A DNA stretch of 64,000 bases, from the NCBI RefSeq assembly GCF_008705135.1, contig NZ_CP023694.1, positions 3,224,001 to 3,288,000 of the forward strand. Direction: 5' to 3'. This stretch comes from Streptomyces coeruleorubidus. Its GTDB lineage: Bacteria > Actinomycetota > Actinomycetes > Streptomycetales > Streptomycetaceae. How positions within the stretch are numbered: the stretch's first letter is position 1; every line of letters begins with the position of its first letter. Of the stretch, positions 18,595 through 28,961 are shown in pieces. The position numbers and the translations under genes are program-made. The notes under the pieces are model-generated. The model did not search any database, was not told the DNA's origin, and worked only from the letters and a program-made list of their open reading frames with translations.

Positions 18595-19739
18595 GGCCGT
18601 ACGAGATTCCGCAGGTCGGCGAAGCGGCGCTCGCCGATGCCGTTCACCTCGCGCAGCTCGTCCACGGAACGGAAACCTCCGTGCTGCGTGCGGTAGTCGA
18701 TGATGTGCTGCGCCAGCACCGGGCCGACACCCGGCAGGGTGTCGAGCTGGTCGGCGGTGGCCGTGTTGAGGGAGACGGGAGCCGCCGGCAGCACGCCGCC
18801 CGCCGCCGCACCGGCCGTGCCTCCGGCAGCCGTACCGTCCGTGCCGGTCCCCGCGGCGGGAGCCGGTCCGCCCACGATCACCTGCTCGCCGTCCACGAGG
18901 AACCGGGCGCGGTTGAGACCGTCGGTCTTCGTGCCGGGCTTCACCCCGCCCGCCGCGCGCAGGGCGTCCGCGACGCGCGAACCGGCCGGCAGCCGGTGGA
19001 TCCCGGGTTCACGGACCTTGCCGCCGACGTCCACGACGATCTCGGCCGCCCCTGCCGCCCCTGCCGCCTTCGCCGCTCCTGCCGGCGCGCCCGCTCCGTG
19101 TCCCGGCTCCGCCGGCCCGCTCTGCGCCCGCTCACCGTAGGGTGCGGCCGCTCGCACCACCTCGGGCGGCCGTACGGACTGGGTCCGGCCCGCCCAGAAG
19201 TGCTGCGCGGCGAACGCCGCCGCGACGACGAGCACCACCGTCAGCGCGAGCACGCTCCGCCGCTCCAGGCCACACCTCGCCTGCAACCACACGGGCATGC
19301 GCTCCCGCACCGCGAGCCGGGCCCGCTCCCGCCAGGCCCCTTCCGCAAGGCGACCGTCCCCGCCGACTGCCCCGGCGCCCGCCCCACCGCCGACACCGTC
19401 GGGGACGCGGGCGGACGCCACCTCGACATCCACACCGACATCCACACCGGCTGCCGTAACGGTCTCCGGCCGATCCAGCCCATGCCGGGCACGTCCTACG
19501 GCAATCGTCTCCTCGGGCGGACCATGGCCCGACTCCCGCCGCTCCCCGCCCCGTTCGGCAGGCCCGCCGAACAGCACTTCCGCGCGGCGGCGGAGTTCCT
19601 CCGCCGAGGCATGGCGGTGCCGTGCCCGGCCGTGTGCGACAGGCCGGTGACGGCGGTGACGGATGCGGCCGTCGGACGCCGGTCCACGGCCGGGCCCGCT
19701 GGTCGCAGTCGCTGTGCGTGAACGTGATCGAAGTGCCAT
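18591..19739 (-). CDS. comEA: ComEA-family helix-hairpin-helix DNA receptor
   Basis: The protein is 382 aa from ATG 19739; the ribosome binding site is poor and other starts are possible. A cytoplasmic region of about 170 residues, Arg/Gly/Ala-rich with SAEELRRRAEVLFGG, precedes one membrane helix (SVLALTVVLVVAAAFAAQHFW). Outside are an SLBB-type domain (EIVVDVGGKVREPGIHRLPAG) and two helix-hairpin-helix motifs at the C-terminus (SLNTATADQLDTLPGVGPV, VDELREVNGIGERRFADL) that bind DNA without base specificity. It is the first gene of a comEA-comEC-NAT operon. The long cytoplasmic N-terminus is unlike B. subtilis ComEA but, as I recall, usual in actinobacteria. Confidence 0.92.
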   Translation of the reverse strand: MALRSRSRTATATSGPGRGPASDGRIRHRRHRPVAHGRARHRHASAEELRRRAEVLFGGPAERGGERRESGHGPPEETIAVGRARHGLDRPETVTAAGVDVGVDVEVASARVPDGVGGGAGAGAVGGDGRLAEGAWRERARLAVRERMPVWLQARCGLERRSVLALTVVLVVAAAFAAQHFWAGRTQSVRPPEVVRAAAPYGERAQSGPAEPGHGAGAPAGAAKAAGAAGAAEIVVDVGGKVREPGIHRLPAGSRVADALRAAGGVKPGTKTDGLNRARFLVDGEQVIVGGPAPAAGTGTDGTAAGGTAGAAAGGVLPAAPVSLNTATADQLDTLPGVGPVLAQHIIDYRTQHGGFRSVDELREVNGIGERRFADLRNLVRP

Positions 19740-19858
19740 GCGACGAGGATCGGCCACGTCGGCACACTCGCGATGATCTTGCGCAATTCCCGGGGACCGC
19801 GGCCGACTTGTGGATAACCGGGCCACCCACACGGGTGATCAGAGCCCGCCGTGACCGT

Positions 19859-20704
19859 TCACTGCGGCGAAACCACGACTCCCAGCAACCCGGGCCCGGT
19901 GTGCGCCCCGATCACCGCCCCGACCTCGCTGACATGCAGATCGGCAAGCCCGGACACCCGTGCCCGCAACCGGTCGGCGAGGGCTGATGCCCGGTCCGGG
20001 GCGGCGAGATGGTGAACGGCGATGTCGACCTTGGCGCTGCCCGCGCGCTCGGCCGCGATCTCCTCCAGGCGTGCGATCGCCTTCGACGCGGTCCGCACCT
20101 TCTCCAGCGGTTGGATACGGCCGTCGGTCAGTTGCAGCAGCGGCTTCACCGCGAGCGCCGAGCCCAGCAGGGCCTGCGCGGCACCGATACGGCCGCCGCG
20201 GCGCAGGTAGTCGAGGGTGTCGACGTAGAAGTAGGCGGACGTGCCCGCGGCCCGCTTCTCCGCGGCTGTGACGGCCTCGTCCACCGTGCCGCCCGACTCC
20301 GCCGTCTCCGCCGCGGAGAGCGCGCAGAAGCCGAGCGCCATCGCGATCATGCCGGTGTCCACCACCCGCACCGGCACCGGCGCCTGCCGTGCGGCGACGA
20401 CCGCCGCGTCGTACGTACCGGAGAGCTCGGCGGAGAGATGGAGGGAGACGATGCCGGTGGCGCCGGACTCGGCGACCTTGCGGTACGTCTCCTCGAAGAG
20501 GGCGGGGCTGGGCCGCGAGGTCGTCACCGGGCGCCGCTTCTGCAAAGCCTGGGCGAGGGCGCGGGTCGAGATCTCGGTGCCCTCCTCCAGCGCCCGGTCG
20601 CCGAGGACGACGGTCAGAGGTACCGCTGTGATGCCGTGGCGCTCCATCGTCCGGGTCGGCAGGTAGGCCGTTGAATCGGTGACGATCGCGACATGGCGGG
20701 ACAT
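19859..20704 (-). CDS. DegV-family fatty-acid-binding protein
   Basis: The protein is 281 aa. The N-terminal DegV signature is AIVTDSTAYLP, followed by TSRPSPALFEETYRK, VSLHLSAELSGTYDAA and the C-terminal barrel with YFYVDTLDYLRRGGRIG and GAVIGAHTGPGLLGV. DegV proteins hold a fatty acid between two domains and, in Gram-positives, can be the FakB subunit that presents fatty acids to the kinase FakA. No fakA-like gene is in this window. It stands alone on the minus strand upstream of comEA. Confidence 0.93.
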   Translation of the reverse strand: MSRHVAIVTDSTAYLPTRTMERHGITAVPLTVVLGDRALEEGTEISTRALAQALQKRRPVTTSRPSPALFEETYRKVAESGATGIVSLHLSAELSGTYDAAVVAARQAPVPVRVVDTGMIAMALGFCALSAAETAESGGTVDEAVTAAEKRAAGTSAYFYVDTLDYLRRGGRIGAAQALLGSALAVKPLLQLTDGRIQPLEKVRTASKAIARLEEIAAERAGSAKVDIAVHHLAAPDRASALADRLRARVSGLADLHVSEVGAVIGAHTGPGLLGVVVSPQ

Positions 20705-20776
20705 GAGCTGGAGGTTACCTGCCGTAGCGCCCGTGCGGCAGCCCGGCCCCCGTGCCCTGTGACGCGACTGGCCGGA

Positions 20777-21538
20777 TCAAGTGGTGCTCTCGGGGCGGGG
20801 CTTCTTCTGCCAGGGGTAGGTGGGACGCGGCCCCGGCGGGGTGATGGCGGGCCGCGCCGGCTCGTCCGCCGGGCTCGACTGCGGGGTCTCCGGCCAGGTC
20901 TGCCCGGCCGTCGCGGCATCGGCGGCGGGAGCCTCGGGCCACGGCCTCGCGGCGGGCTGCGGTTCCGGAGAGGAGGCGGGCTGGGACTCCGGCGTCGTCG
21001 TCCAGTGCCGCAGCGCCCCGGCCTCCATGTGGATCTGGGCGCTGAGTGTGTCCAGGTCGTCCTCCGCGAAGCGGTGGGCGCGGTCACGGGCGGCCCAGCG
21101 CAGGGCGTCCGCCGACTGAGTGATGCGTTCGGTGCGCTCCCGCAGCTCGGGCAGCCGCCCGCCGAGCGCGCCGCGGTCGGGCTCGGACTCCAGGCGCTTC
21201 AGCTCGTCGTCCAGCTCGTGCCCGTGCGCACTGAGGCGTTCGAAGAGGCCGAGGGACTCCTTCAGGGACTCGTCCTCGGCGACGGCCGCGTGCAGCGCGT
21301 CCTGGGTGGCACGCATGGAGGTGCGCAGTTTCAGCCGGAGTTGGGCGAGTTCGCCCGCGGCGCCCGGCTGGGCGAAGGACTTGGCCCGCAGGGTGTGGTC
21401 CTCGACCGTGCGGCGGGCCTGCGAGATGCCGCGGTCCACGCCGCGCTTGGCGGCGCCGACCACCTTCACCGTGGCGTACACACCGAGCCCGAGAAAGAGC
21501 ACGAAGAGCAGGGCGAATACTGCGATCACTGCTTCCAC
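20777..21538 (-). CDS. Membrane-anchored coiled-coil protein of unknown function
   Basis: The protein is 253 aa from GTG 21538, chosen because GAGGAGGAG lies directly upstream. One N-terminal membrane helix (VIAVFALLFVLFLGLGVYATVKVV) is followed by about 130 residues of charged helix (LRLKLRTSMRATQDALHAAV, LERLSAHGHELDDELKRL), consistent with a coiled coil. A Pro/Ala-rich disordered tail ends in PTYPWQKKPRPEST. The short N-terminal tail and basic residues after the helix suggest that most of it is cytoplasmic. It lies downstream of leuS on the same strand. No family is recognised. Confidence 0.85.
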   Translation of the reverse strand: MEAVIAVFALLFVLFLGLGVYATVKVVGAAKRGVDRGISQARRTVEDHTLRAKSFAQPGAAGELAQLRLKLRTSMRATQDALHAAVAEDESLKESLGLFERLSAHGHELDDELKRLESEPDRGALGGRLPELRERTERITQSADALRWAARDRAHRFAEDDLDTLSAQIHMEAGALRHWTTTPESQPASSPEPQPAARPWPEAPAADAATAGQTWPETPQSSPADEPARPAITPPGPRPTYPWQKKPRPESTT

Positions 21539-21676
21539 CGGCTCCTCCTCAGGGCGTATCGGCACGTCTCACGCCGCTCTTCAACGGTAAACGCAACAGG
21601 CAGGCCCGGAGTTCCACAAGAACCCCGAACCTGCCCGTAGGGGACCACCCTGAGAGCCGTCCGCACTGCCTGGCGG

Positions 21677-24550
<2,874 letters not shown>

Positions 24551-24605
24551 GATCCTCAAAGCTCCATCGATCGTCTCTGCCTGCGGCTGTGTCGTTCGAG
24601 AAACG

Positions 24606-24630
24606 AAAAATCCCCTCGCACAGGAGGGGA
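24606..24630 (-). terminator. Intrinsic terminator in the leuS leader (attenuator)
   Basis: Read on the minus strand, TCCCCTC-CTGTGC-GAGGGGA is followed at once by TTTTT. This is a true Rho-independent structure, unusual in Streptomyces because of the T-run. It sits about 55 nt before the leuS start and 48 nt after the leader peptide stop, the right place for attenuation. An alternative stem could form earlier, from CCGGCC and GGCCGG arms near 24670 and 24645. Confidence 0.8.
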
Positions 24631-24677
24631 CGCCGCGCCGATTCCGGCCACTCGACTCGTCCGGCGGCCGGGACTGA

Positions 24678-24716
24678 TCAGCGCGGCCCGCTAAGCAGAA
24701 GGCGTACGGCACGCAT
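24678..24716 (-). CDS. Leu-rich leader peptide of leuS ([12 protein letters not shown])
   Basis: This 12-codon open frame has the run CTT-CTG-CTT, three Leu codons in a row including two of the rare CTT type, then a TGA stop. A -10-like TACCCT (24723-24728) ends 6 nt before the ATG and there is no ribosome binding site, so the transcript could be leaderless, which is common in Streptomyces. Stalling at Leu codons when charged tRNA-Leu is short would favour antitermination ahead of leuS. The peptide-terminator-gene order is seen directly; the mechanism is inferred from trp and leu leader paradigms. Confidence 0.75.
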   Translation of the reverse strand: MRAVRLLLSGPR

Positions 24717-24955
24717 GGCGTTAGGGTACCGCAGGCCCCCAGCGCGTCGCGACGCGCTTCCGGTGGGCCGTCTCGTTGCCCAAAAAGCTGAACCAAGGTC
24801 AAAAGTTACTTCGCGTAACAGTCGCTAAGGGACATCACAACAACCACATTGTCCTTTGATAACAACGCAATAACTCAAACCTCGTACCCATCGGTATGGC
24901 GCGGCTTAGAGTGCGGCAGCGGGACCGCTTTCCCGAACCGCTCGGAGTTGCCCCC
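24717..24955. promoter_or_regulatory. Divergent region between the leuS leader and the electron-transfer operon
   Basis: This stretch is noticeably A+T-richer than its surroundings (TTTGATAACAACGCAATAAC near 24858). It holds the leuS leader promoter region (TACCCT) and presumably the promoter for the rightward operon, for which TTAGAGT near 24906 is a weak -10 candidate. I see no further gene. Confidence 0.45.
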
Positions 24956-25021
24956 ATGAACCCTCATCGCAGTAACAGCTCGCTACACCCGGTCACCGGG
25001 ATGTGGGGAGGCCGGTCGTGA
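24956..25021 (+). CDS. Upstream short ORF coupled to the cytochrome-like gene
   Basis: The frame has 21 codons from ATG 24956, with GGAG 8 nt upstream. Its TGA overlaps the GTG start of the next gene (GTGA), in a different frame. The peptide begins MNPHRSNSSLHPVTG and is polar. It may serve translational coupling or regulation rather than make a stable protein. Confidence 0.5.
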   Translation: MNPHRSNSSLHPVTGMWGGRS

Positions 25022-26283
25022 ACCCCAACGACTCCACGGCAGACGACTCCTTCGCCGAGTTCCTCAACTTCGGCGCGGGCGTGCTGTCCCTGGTATGCCT
25101 GACCTGCTCGGTGATCTGGGGCCTGGTCGCCCAGGACCGGATCCTCCTCGACGCCCGCAGGCGCATCCTGGCGCAGGCCGTGCACCGGACCACGGCCGTC
25201 GCCTCGATCGCCTTCCTGCTGGTGCACATCGGAGTGAAGCTGGCGCTGGAGCACACCTCGTGGATCGCCGCGGTGATCCCCTTCGGGCTGCTGTTCACCG
25301 ACGAAGAGGTGGTCGCGGGCAGGTCCTTCCTGATCGGCCTGGGCACCCTGGCGGGCATGCTCATGATCTTCGTGGGCATCACGGGCGTGCTGCGCAACCG
25401 CTTCGCGTCCCCGGCGCCCGTCGCGGCCCGCTGGCGGGCCATGCACATGCTGGCCTACCCGGCCTGGTGCGCCGCGCTGGTCCACGGCCTCTACGCGGGT
25501 CGCCAAGCCAAGCCGATCTTCGTCGTCCTGTACTGCCTGGCCCTGGTCGGCGTGGCCGGAGCCCTCGCCCTGCGCACCGCTCCGCGCCCGGTCAAGCGCA
25601 AGGTCGCCGACAAGTTCGCCCAGCTCATCGGGCCCGGAGAGGGCCTGGGACGCAGGGACCTGGAGGAGAGCCGGGCCCGGGCGGGCACCGGCTCCGCGCT
25701 GCCCGGCTACGGGGGCCGGGACACGCCCGTGGGGGCCATGGCCTCCTCGTCGGGGCCGCGGTACGAGAAGGCGGAGCGCGCCGCTCCCCAGGAGTCCACG
25801 AGCGGCTTCGCCGCGGCCTACCGGGCCGTCTCGAGCCCGCCCCTGGGCCAGCAGGCGTTCGCGCCGGGGCCGACCGACCGCACGGAACTGCCGCTGGACA
25901 TGCAGCCCACCCAGACCATCCCGACCGTGGACGGCCCCTCCAGCACCTCGGGCAACTGGCCGATCCCGTCCCCGCCGCCGGTCGGCGAGGCCCCGCCGTC
26001 GGCCTACGACCCGCTCCAGGACACGGGCTTCAACATCCCGCCCTACGACCCCCTGCAAGACACCGGTCAAAGCGTTCCGGCCTATGACAATCCAGGCGCC
26101 TCCGGCTATGGATCGAGTGACGTGTACGACACGGGTGAGACGAACGCCGTCTATGACACGTACTACCCGAACGACACGTACAACAGCGGTCCCGCCACTG
26201 AAACACTGCCCGGTGCGTCCTACGACTTCGACGCTCCGGGCTCGGGCGAACCTTGGAACACGCCTTCCGGAGGCTTTAAGTGA
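25018..26283 (+). CDS. Ferric-reductase-like di-haem membrane protein with long disordered tail
   Basis: The protein is 421 aa from GTG 25018, with GGGGAGG 6 nt upstream. About five membrane helices lie in residues 10-195. Two helices each carry a pair of His: His56/His70 (14 apart) and His143/His156 (13 apart). That is the haem-ligand spacing of ferric reductase/NOX-type transmembrane domains, so a two-haem transmembrane electron wire is likely. Residues 200-421 are hydrophilic, rich in Pro, Ser, Tyr and Asp, with a YDPLQDTG repeat. No flavin or NADPH domain is fused. The stop overlaps the start of the NuoF-like gene (GTGA), so that protein probably supplies the electrons. The redox partner and direction are unknown. 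Confidence 0.8.
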   Translation: MNPNDSTADDSFAEFLNFGAGVLSLVCLTCSVIWGLVAQDRILLDARRRILAQAVHRTTAVASIAFLLVHIGVKLALEHTSWIAAVIPFGLLFTDEEVVAGRSFLIGLGTLAGMLMIFVGITGVLRNRFASPAPVAARWRAMHMLAYPAWCAALVHGLYAGRQAKPIFVVLYCLALVGVAGALALRTAPRPVKRKVADKFAQLIGPGEGLGRRDLEESRARAGTGSALPGYGGRDTPVGAMASSSGPRYEKAERAAPQESTSGFAAAYRAVSSPPLGQQAFAPGPTDRTELPLDMQPTQTIPTVDGPSSTSGNWPIPSPPPVGEAPPSAYDPLQDTGFNIPPYDPLQDTGQSVPAYDNPGASGYGSSDVYDTGETNAVYDTYYPNDTYNSGPATETLPGASYDFDAPGSGEPWNTPSGGFK

Positions 26284-27896
26284 ACGAGGCTTTGCCTGAC
26301 GTACCCGAAGTCCGCGTGGTCGGCCTTCCCCAGCTCACGTCCGGCTTCGACCTTGTCGATCGGCTCGATCTGCCCATGCACCTGAAGGTGCATGGGCCAC
26401 TCGAGCCGATGGGCGGCGAGCAGCTCGCGCAACTCGCCGAACGCATCAACCTGAAGGGCCGCGGCGGCGCGGGCTTCCCCTTCCACAAGAAGCTGCGCTC
26501 GGTCGCCGAGGCCGCGATCAAACGCGGCGTCCGGCCGGTCGTCGTCGTGAACGGAAGCGAGGACGAGCCGGCCTGCCGCAAGGACACGGTGCTGATCAAC
26601 CGCGCTCCCCATCTGATCCTGGACGGCGCACTGCTGTGCGCGGAGGCGCTGGGTGCCCGCACGCTCGTGGTGGGGGTCACCCGTGAGTCCACACAGCGCT
26701 CCATGGAGGCCGCGCTGGCCGAACGCGGCCTCAGCAACGGCCGCAGATCGGCACTCCGCGCGCGTGTGCAGCGCAATCCGGTCCGGATGGTCACCGGCGC
26801 CGCCGCGTCGCTGATCCGCTCCATCGACGGCGGTCCGGCCATCCCACCGGGCCGCAAGGTCAGCGCCTCGCAGAACGGCGTCGGCGGCGCGCCCACGCTG
26901 CTGTCCAACGCCGAGACCTTCGCCCAACTGGCCATCGCCGCCCGCATCGGCCCGGAGCGCTACGGCAACACCGGCCTGTACGACGAGCCGGGCACCGTCA
27001 TGCTCACGGTCTCCGGGGCGGTCGCCCGCCCCATGGTGATCGAGGTCCCGACGGGCGTGCCGCTGCGGTACGTCCTCCAGCTCGCCGGCGCCCCGCCGGT
27101 GCCGCAGGGCGTGCTCACCGGCGGCTACCACGGCAAGTGGATCGACGCGGCGACGGTCAACGAGGCGATCGTCTCCCGCAACTCCCTGGACGCGGTGGGC
27201 GGCGCGCTCGGCGCCGGCGCGATCCTGCCGATCACTCAGGAGACCTGCCCACTGGGCGAGTCACTGCGTGTCGCCCAGTGGCTGGCGGAGGAGAGCGCGG
27301 GCCAGTGCGGCCCCTGCTACCTCGGCCTGCCGGCCGCCGCGCGCGGCCTGGAGGACATCCTCAACGGCGGCGGACCGGCCGCCCTCGAAGCCCTCAAGCA
27401 GGTCGCCAAGAACGTGAAGCGGCGCGGCGCGTGCTCGCACCCGGACGGCTCCGCGATGTTCATCGAGTCGACCATCAAGGCGTTCACGGACGACCTGGCC
27501 GCCCATGTCCTCGGAAACGGCTGCGGACGGCCCGTGGAGGGCGTTCTGCCGCTCTTCGAGGGCGGCAGGGCCCCTACGGGCATCCCGGGCGGCGGCGAGT
27601 CCGAGGAGAACGGCCCCAGCCGTCAGAAGATCTTCGTCGACTGGACGCTGTGCCGGGGCCACGGCCTGTGCGCGGACATCCTCCCCGAGGTGTTCCAGCT
27701 CGGCGCCGACGGCTTCCCGACCGTGGCGCAGGCGAAGGTGCCGCGGTACGCCGAGGACAAGGCTCTACGCGCGGTGCGCCGCTGCCCGGCGCTGGCCCTG
27801 CGCATCGAGGAGGACACGCGCGCTCAGGGCGGCGCGCCGTCCCGCAACCTCCCCGTCCTGTCCCAGGGCCGCGGCCGCCGCGCTCTCGGCCGCTGA
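26280..27896 (+). CDS. NuoF-like NADH-binding flavoprotein fused to a ferredoxin
   Basis: The protein is 538 aa from GTG 26280. Residues about 40-240 match the FMN/NADH domain of complex I subunit NuoF (GRGGAGFPFHKK at 60, NGSEDEPACRKD at 91). An SLBB domain follows (about 238-290). A NuoF-type cluster domain then reads EESAGQCGPC with Cys343, Cys346 and Cys385. The usual first Cys of ESCGxCxPC is Ala340, so a complete four-Cys site is absent. Residues 450-515 are a ferredoxin with CRGHGLC (Cys458, Cys464) and CP (Cys502), the C-x2-H-x2-C form seen in actinobacterial ferredoxins. Paired with the haem membrane protein, it could move electrons between NAD(P)H, ferredoxin and the membrane. This is not a nuo operon. 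Confidence 0.85.
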   Translation: MNEALPDVPEVRVVGLPQLTSGFDLVDRLDLPMHLKVHGPLEPMGGEQLAQLAERINLKGRGGAGFPFHKKLRSVAEAAIKRGVRPVVVVNGSEDEPACRKDTVLINRAPHLILDGALLCAEALGARTLVVGVTRESTQRSMEAALAERGLSNGRRSALRARVQRNPVRMVTGAAASLIRSIDGGPAIPPGRKVSASQNGVGGAPTLLSNAETFAQLAIAARIGPERYGNTGLYDEPGTVMLTVSGAVARPMVIEVPTGVPLRYVLQLAGAPPVPQGVLTGGYHGKWIDAATVNEAIVSRNSLDAVGGALGAGAILPITQETCPLGESLRVAQWLAEESAGQCGPCYLGLPAAARGLEDILNGGGPAALEALKQVAKNVKRRGACSHPDGSAMFIESTIKAFTDDLAAHVLGNGCGRPVEGVLPLFEGGRAPTGIPGGGESEENGPSRQKIFVDWTLCRGHGLCADILPEVFQLGADGFPTVAQAKVPRYAEDKALRAVRRCPALALRIEEDTRAQGGAPSRNLPVLSQGRGRRALGR

Positions 27897-27901
27897 GCAC
27901 A

Positions 27902-27938
27902 CGTACGGCGGGCTCCCCTCAGGGGAGCCCGCCGTACG
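27902..27938 (+). terminator. Terminator of the electron-transfer operon
   Basis: Perfect 17-bp arms (CGTACGGCGGGCTCCCC and its complement) with a 3-nt loop start 6 nt after the stop codon. Confidence 0.85.
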
Positions 27939-27961
27939 CGCACAGGGACACCACACACGAA

Positions 27962-27995
27962 GAAGGCGGGCCATCCGATCGGATGGCCCGCCTTC
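27962..27995 (-). terminator. Terminator of the first tRNA-Ala gene
   Basis: GAAGGCGGGCCATCCGA pairs with its exact complement as a 34-nt uninterrupted palindrome, 11 nt past the 3' end of the tRNA. The hairpin can form in RNA from either strand. Confidence 0.7.
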
Positions 27996-28005
27996 TCATC
28001 TGCTG

Positions 28006-28078
28006 TGGAGCTAAGGAGAATTGAACTCCTGACCTCCTGCATGCCATGCAGGCGCTCTACCAACTGAGCTATAGCCCC
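28006..28078 (-). tRNA. tRNA-Ala (anticodon GGC), copy 1
   Basis: This 73-nt cloverleaf has acceptor GGGGCTA/TAGCTCC with discriminator A, D arm GCTC/GAGC, anticodon stem CCTGC/GCAGG around loop ATGGCAT (anticodon GGC), and T arm AGGAG/CTCCT with TTCAATT. CCA is not encoded. It reads GCC, the commonest Ala codon in a G+C-rich genome. It is identical to the copy at 28815. Confidence 0.97.
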
Positions 28079-28206
28079 TTGCTGCGTCCCTCCGGGTTTC
28101 CCCGGCGGCGACGCCAACTTTACTGGTCCGGCGGGCCCAACACCAAATCGATTTCGCCTCGTACGGGGATGCCCGCTATGTCGGATTTACACCGACCTTG
28201 CGGGCT

Positions 28207-28440
28207 CTACGCCGTGACGAACGAATAGAACCGCTTGAGCGTGCAGTGCTCCTCCAGAAGCCGGCCGTAGATCGGCTCGCCCTCCAGCTCGCGGTACGTC
28301 TCGATCGGGTCGCCCTTTATGATCAGCGCCCGCGCGCACTCCTCGCACCAGTACTGGTAGTCGGGATTGATCGGCTCCATGTCGCGGACGATCGGAGTCC
28401 CGCTGCCACACCAGTCGCATTTCCGCCTGTGTGCACCCAT
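28207..28440 (-). CDS. Small zinc-ribbon-like protein
   Basis: The protein is 77 aa from ATG 28440. It has two Cys pairs, CDWCG near residue 8 and CEEC near residue 32, spaced as in a zinc ribbon. The C-terminal helix is LEEHCTLKRFYSF. It starts 3 bp after the stop of the second tiny Cys-rich protein, so the two are probably one transcript. The function is unknown; nucleic-acid or protein binding is plausible from the fold only. Confidence 0.85.
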   Translation of the reverse strand: MGAHRRKCDWCGSGTPIVRDMEPINPDYQYWCEECARALIIKGDPIETYRELEGEPIYGRLLEEHCTLKRFYSFVTA

Positions 28441-28443
28441 CGA

Positions 28444-28614
28444 TCAGCTCCAGCTGTGGCCGCAGGCCGTGCACACGTAGGAGATCCCGCCGTTGTCGCC
28501 GAGCATCTGGGCCACGTGCGCGGATCCGCAGGAAGGGCAGCTGAGGCGGGTCGACATATCCCCTGTCAATGCTGCTCCGAGGAGGTGGTCGACCTCCTGG
28601 ATGCTCGCAGGCAT
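28444..28614 (-). CDS. Small zinc-ribbon protein
   Basis: The protein is 56 aa from ATG 28614, with GGAGG about 8 nt upstream; an internal ATG (MSTRLSC, 28557) also has AGGGG upstream. The C-terminal half is a clear zinc ribbon, with CPSCGSAHVAQ and YVCTACGHSWS like those in TFIIS or ribosomal L37-type domains. It is the upstream partner of the 77-aa Cys-rich protein. The operon lies between two identical tRNA-Ala genes on the same strand. Confidence 0.8.
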   Translation of the reverse strand: MPASIQEVDHLLGAALTGDMSTRLSCPSCGSAHVAQMLGDNGGISYVCTACGHSWS

Positions 28615-28781
28615 CGCTACTCCTCCCGTCGGGCCGCGCCCCCTTCCGGCCGTTTGATTCTGCCACGGCCGGAGCAATACGGTCAGCGACGCCTCAGTAC
28701 CAGTCCGGACACGGCAGGCGTCGTGGCCGTAGAGGTATACGCCTCAGCGGGCCCGAGTGACTCAACCCGGGGCACGAAAAA

Positions 28782-28808
28782 TCCCGCCCCCTGGACGGGA
28801 ACGGGATC
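28782..28808 (-). terminator. Terminator of the second tRNA-Ala gene
   Basis: On the minus strand ATCCCGTTCCC pairs with GGGGGCGGGAT and a TTTT run follows. It begins 7 nt past the tRNA. Confidence 0.75.
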
Positions 28809-28814
28809 TTGACG

Positions 28815-28887
28815 TGGAGCTAAGGAGAATTGAACTCCTGACCTCCTGCATGCCATGCAGGCGCTCTACCAACTGAGCTATAGCCCC
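28815..28887 (-). tRNA. tRNA-Ala (anticodon GGC), copy 2
   Basis: The sequence is identical over all 73 nt to the copy at 28006-28078. Flanks outside the gene differ and each copy has its own terminator, so the two are independent genes rather than a recent large duplication. Confidence 0.97.
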
Positions 28888-28961
28888 TCTTGTTCCTTCC
28901 CGGCGGGCCGGGCGAACAAGAAGAACTTTAGCCTGCGACCTGCCGGAAAGTGAAATCCGGG

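Noticed and set aside
24606..24720. T-box riboswitch for leuS
   Set aside because: No T-box core or specifier stem is visible; a peptide with Leu codons explains the terminator better.
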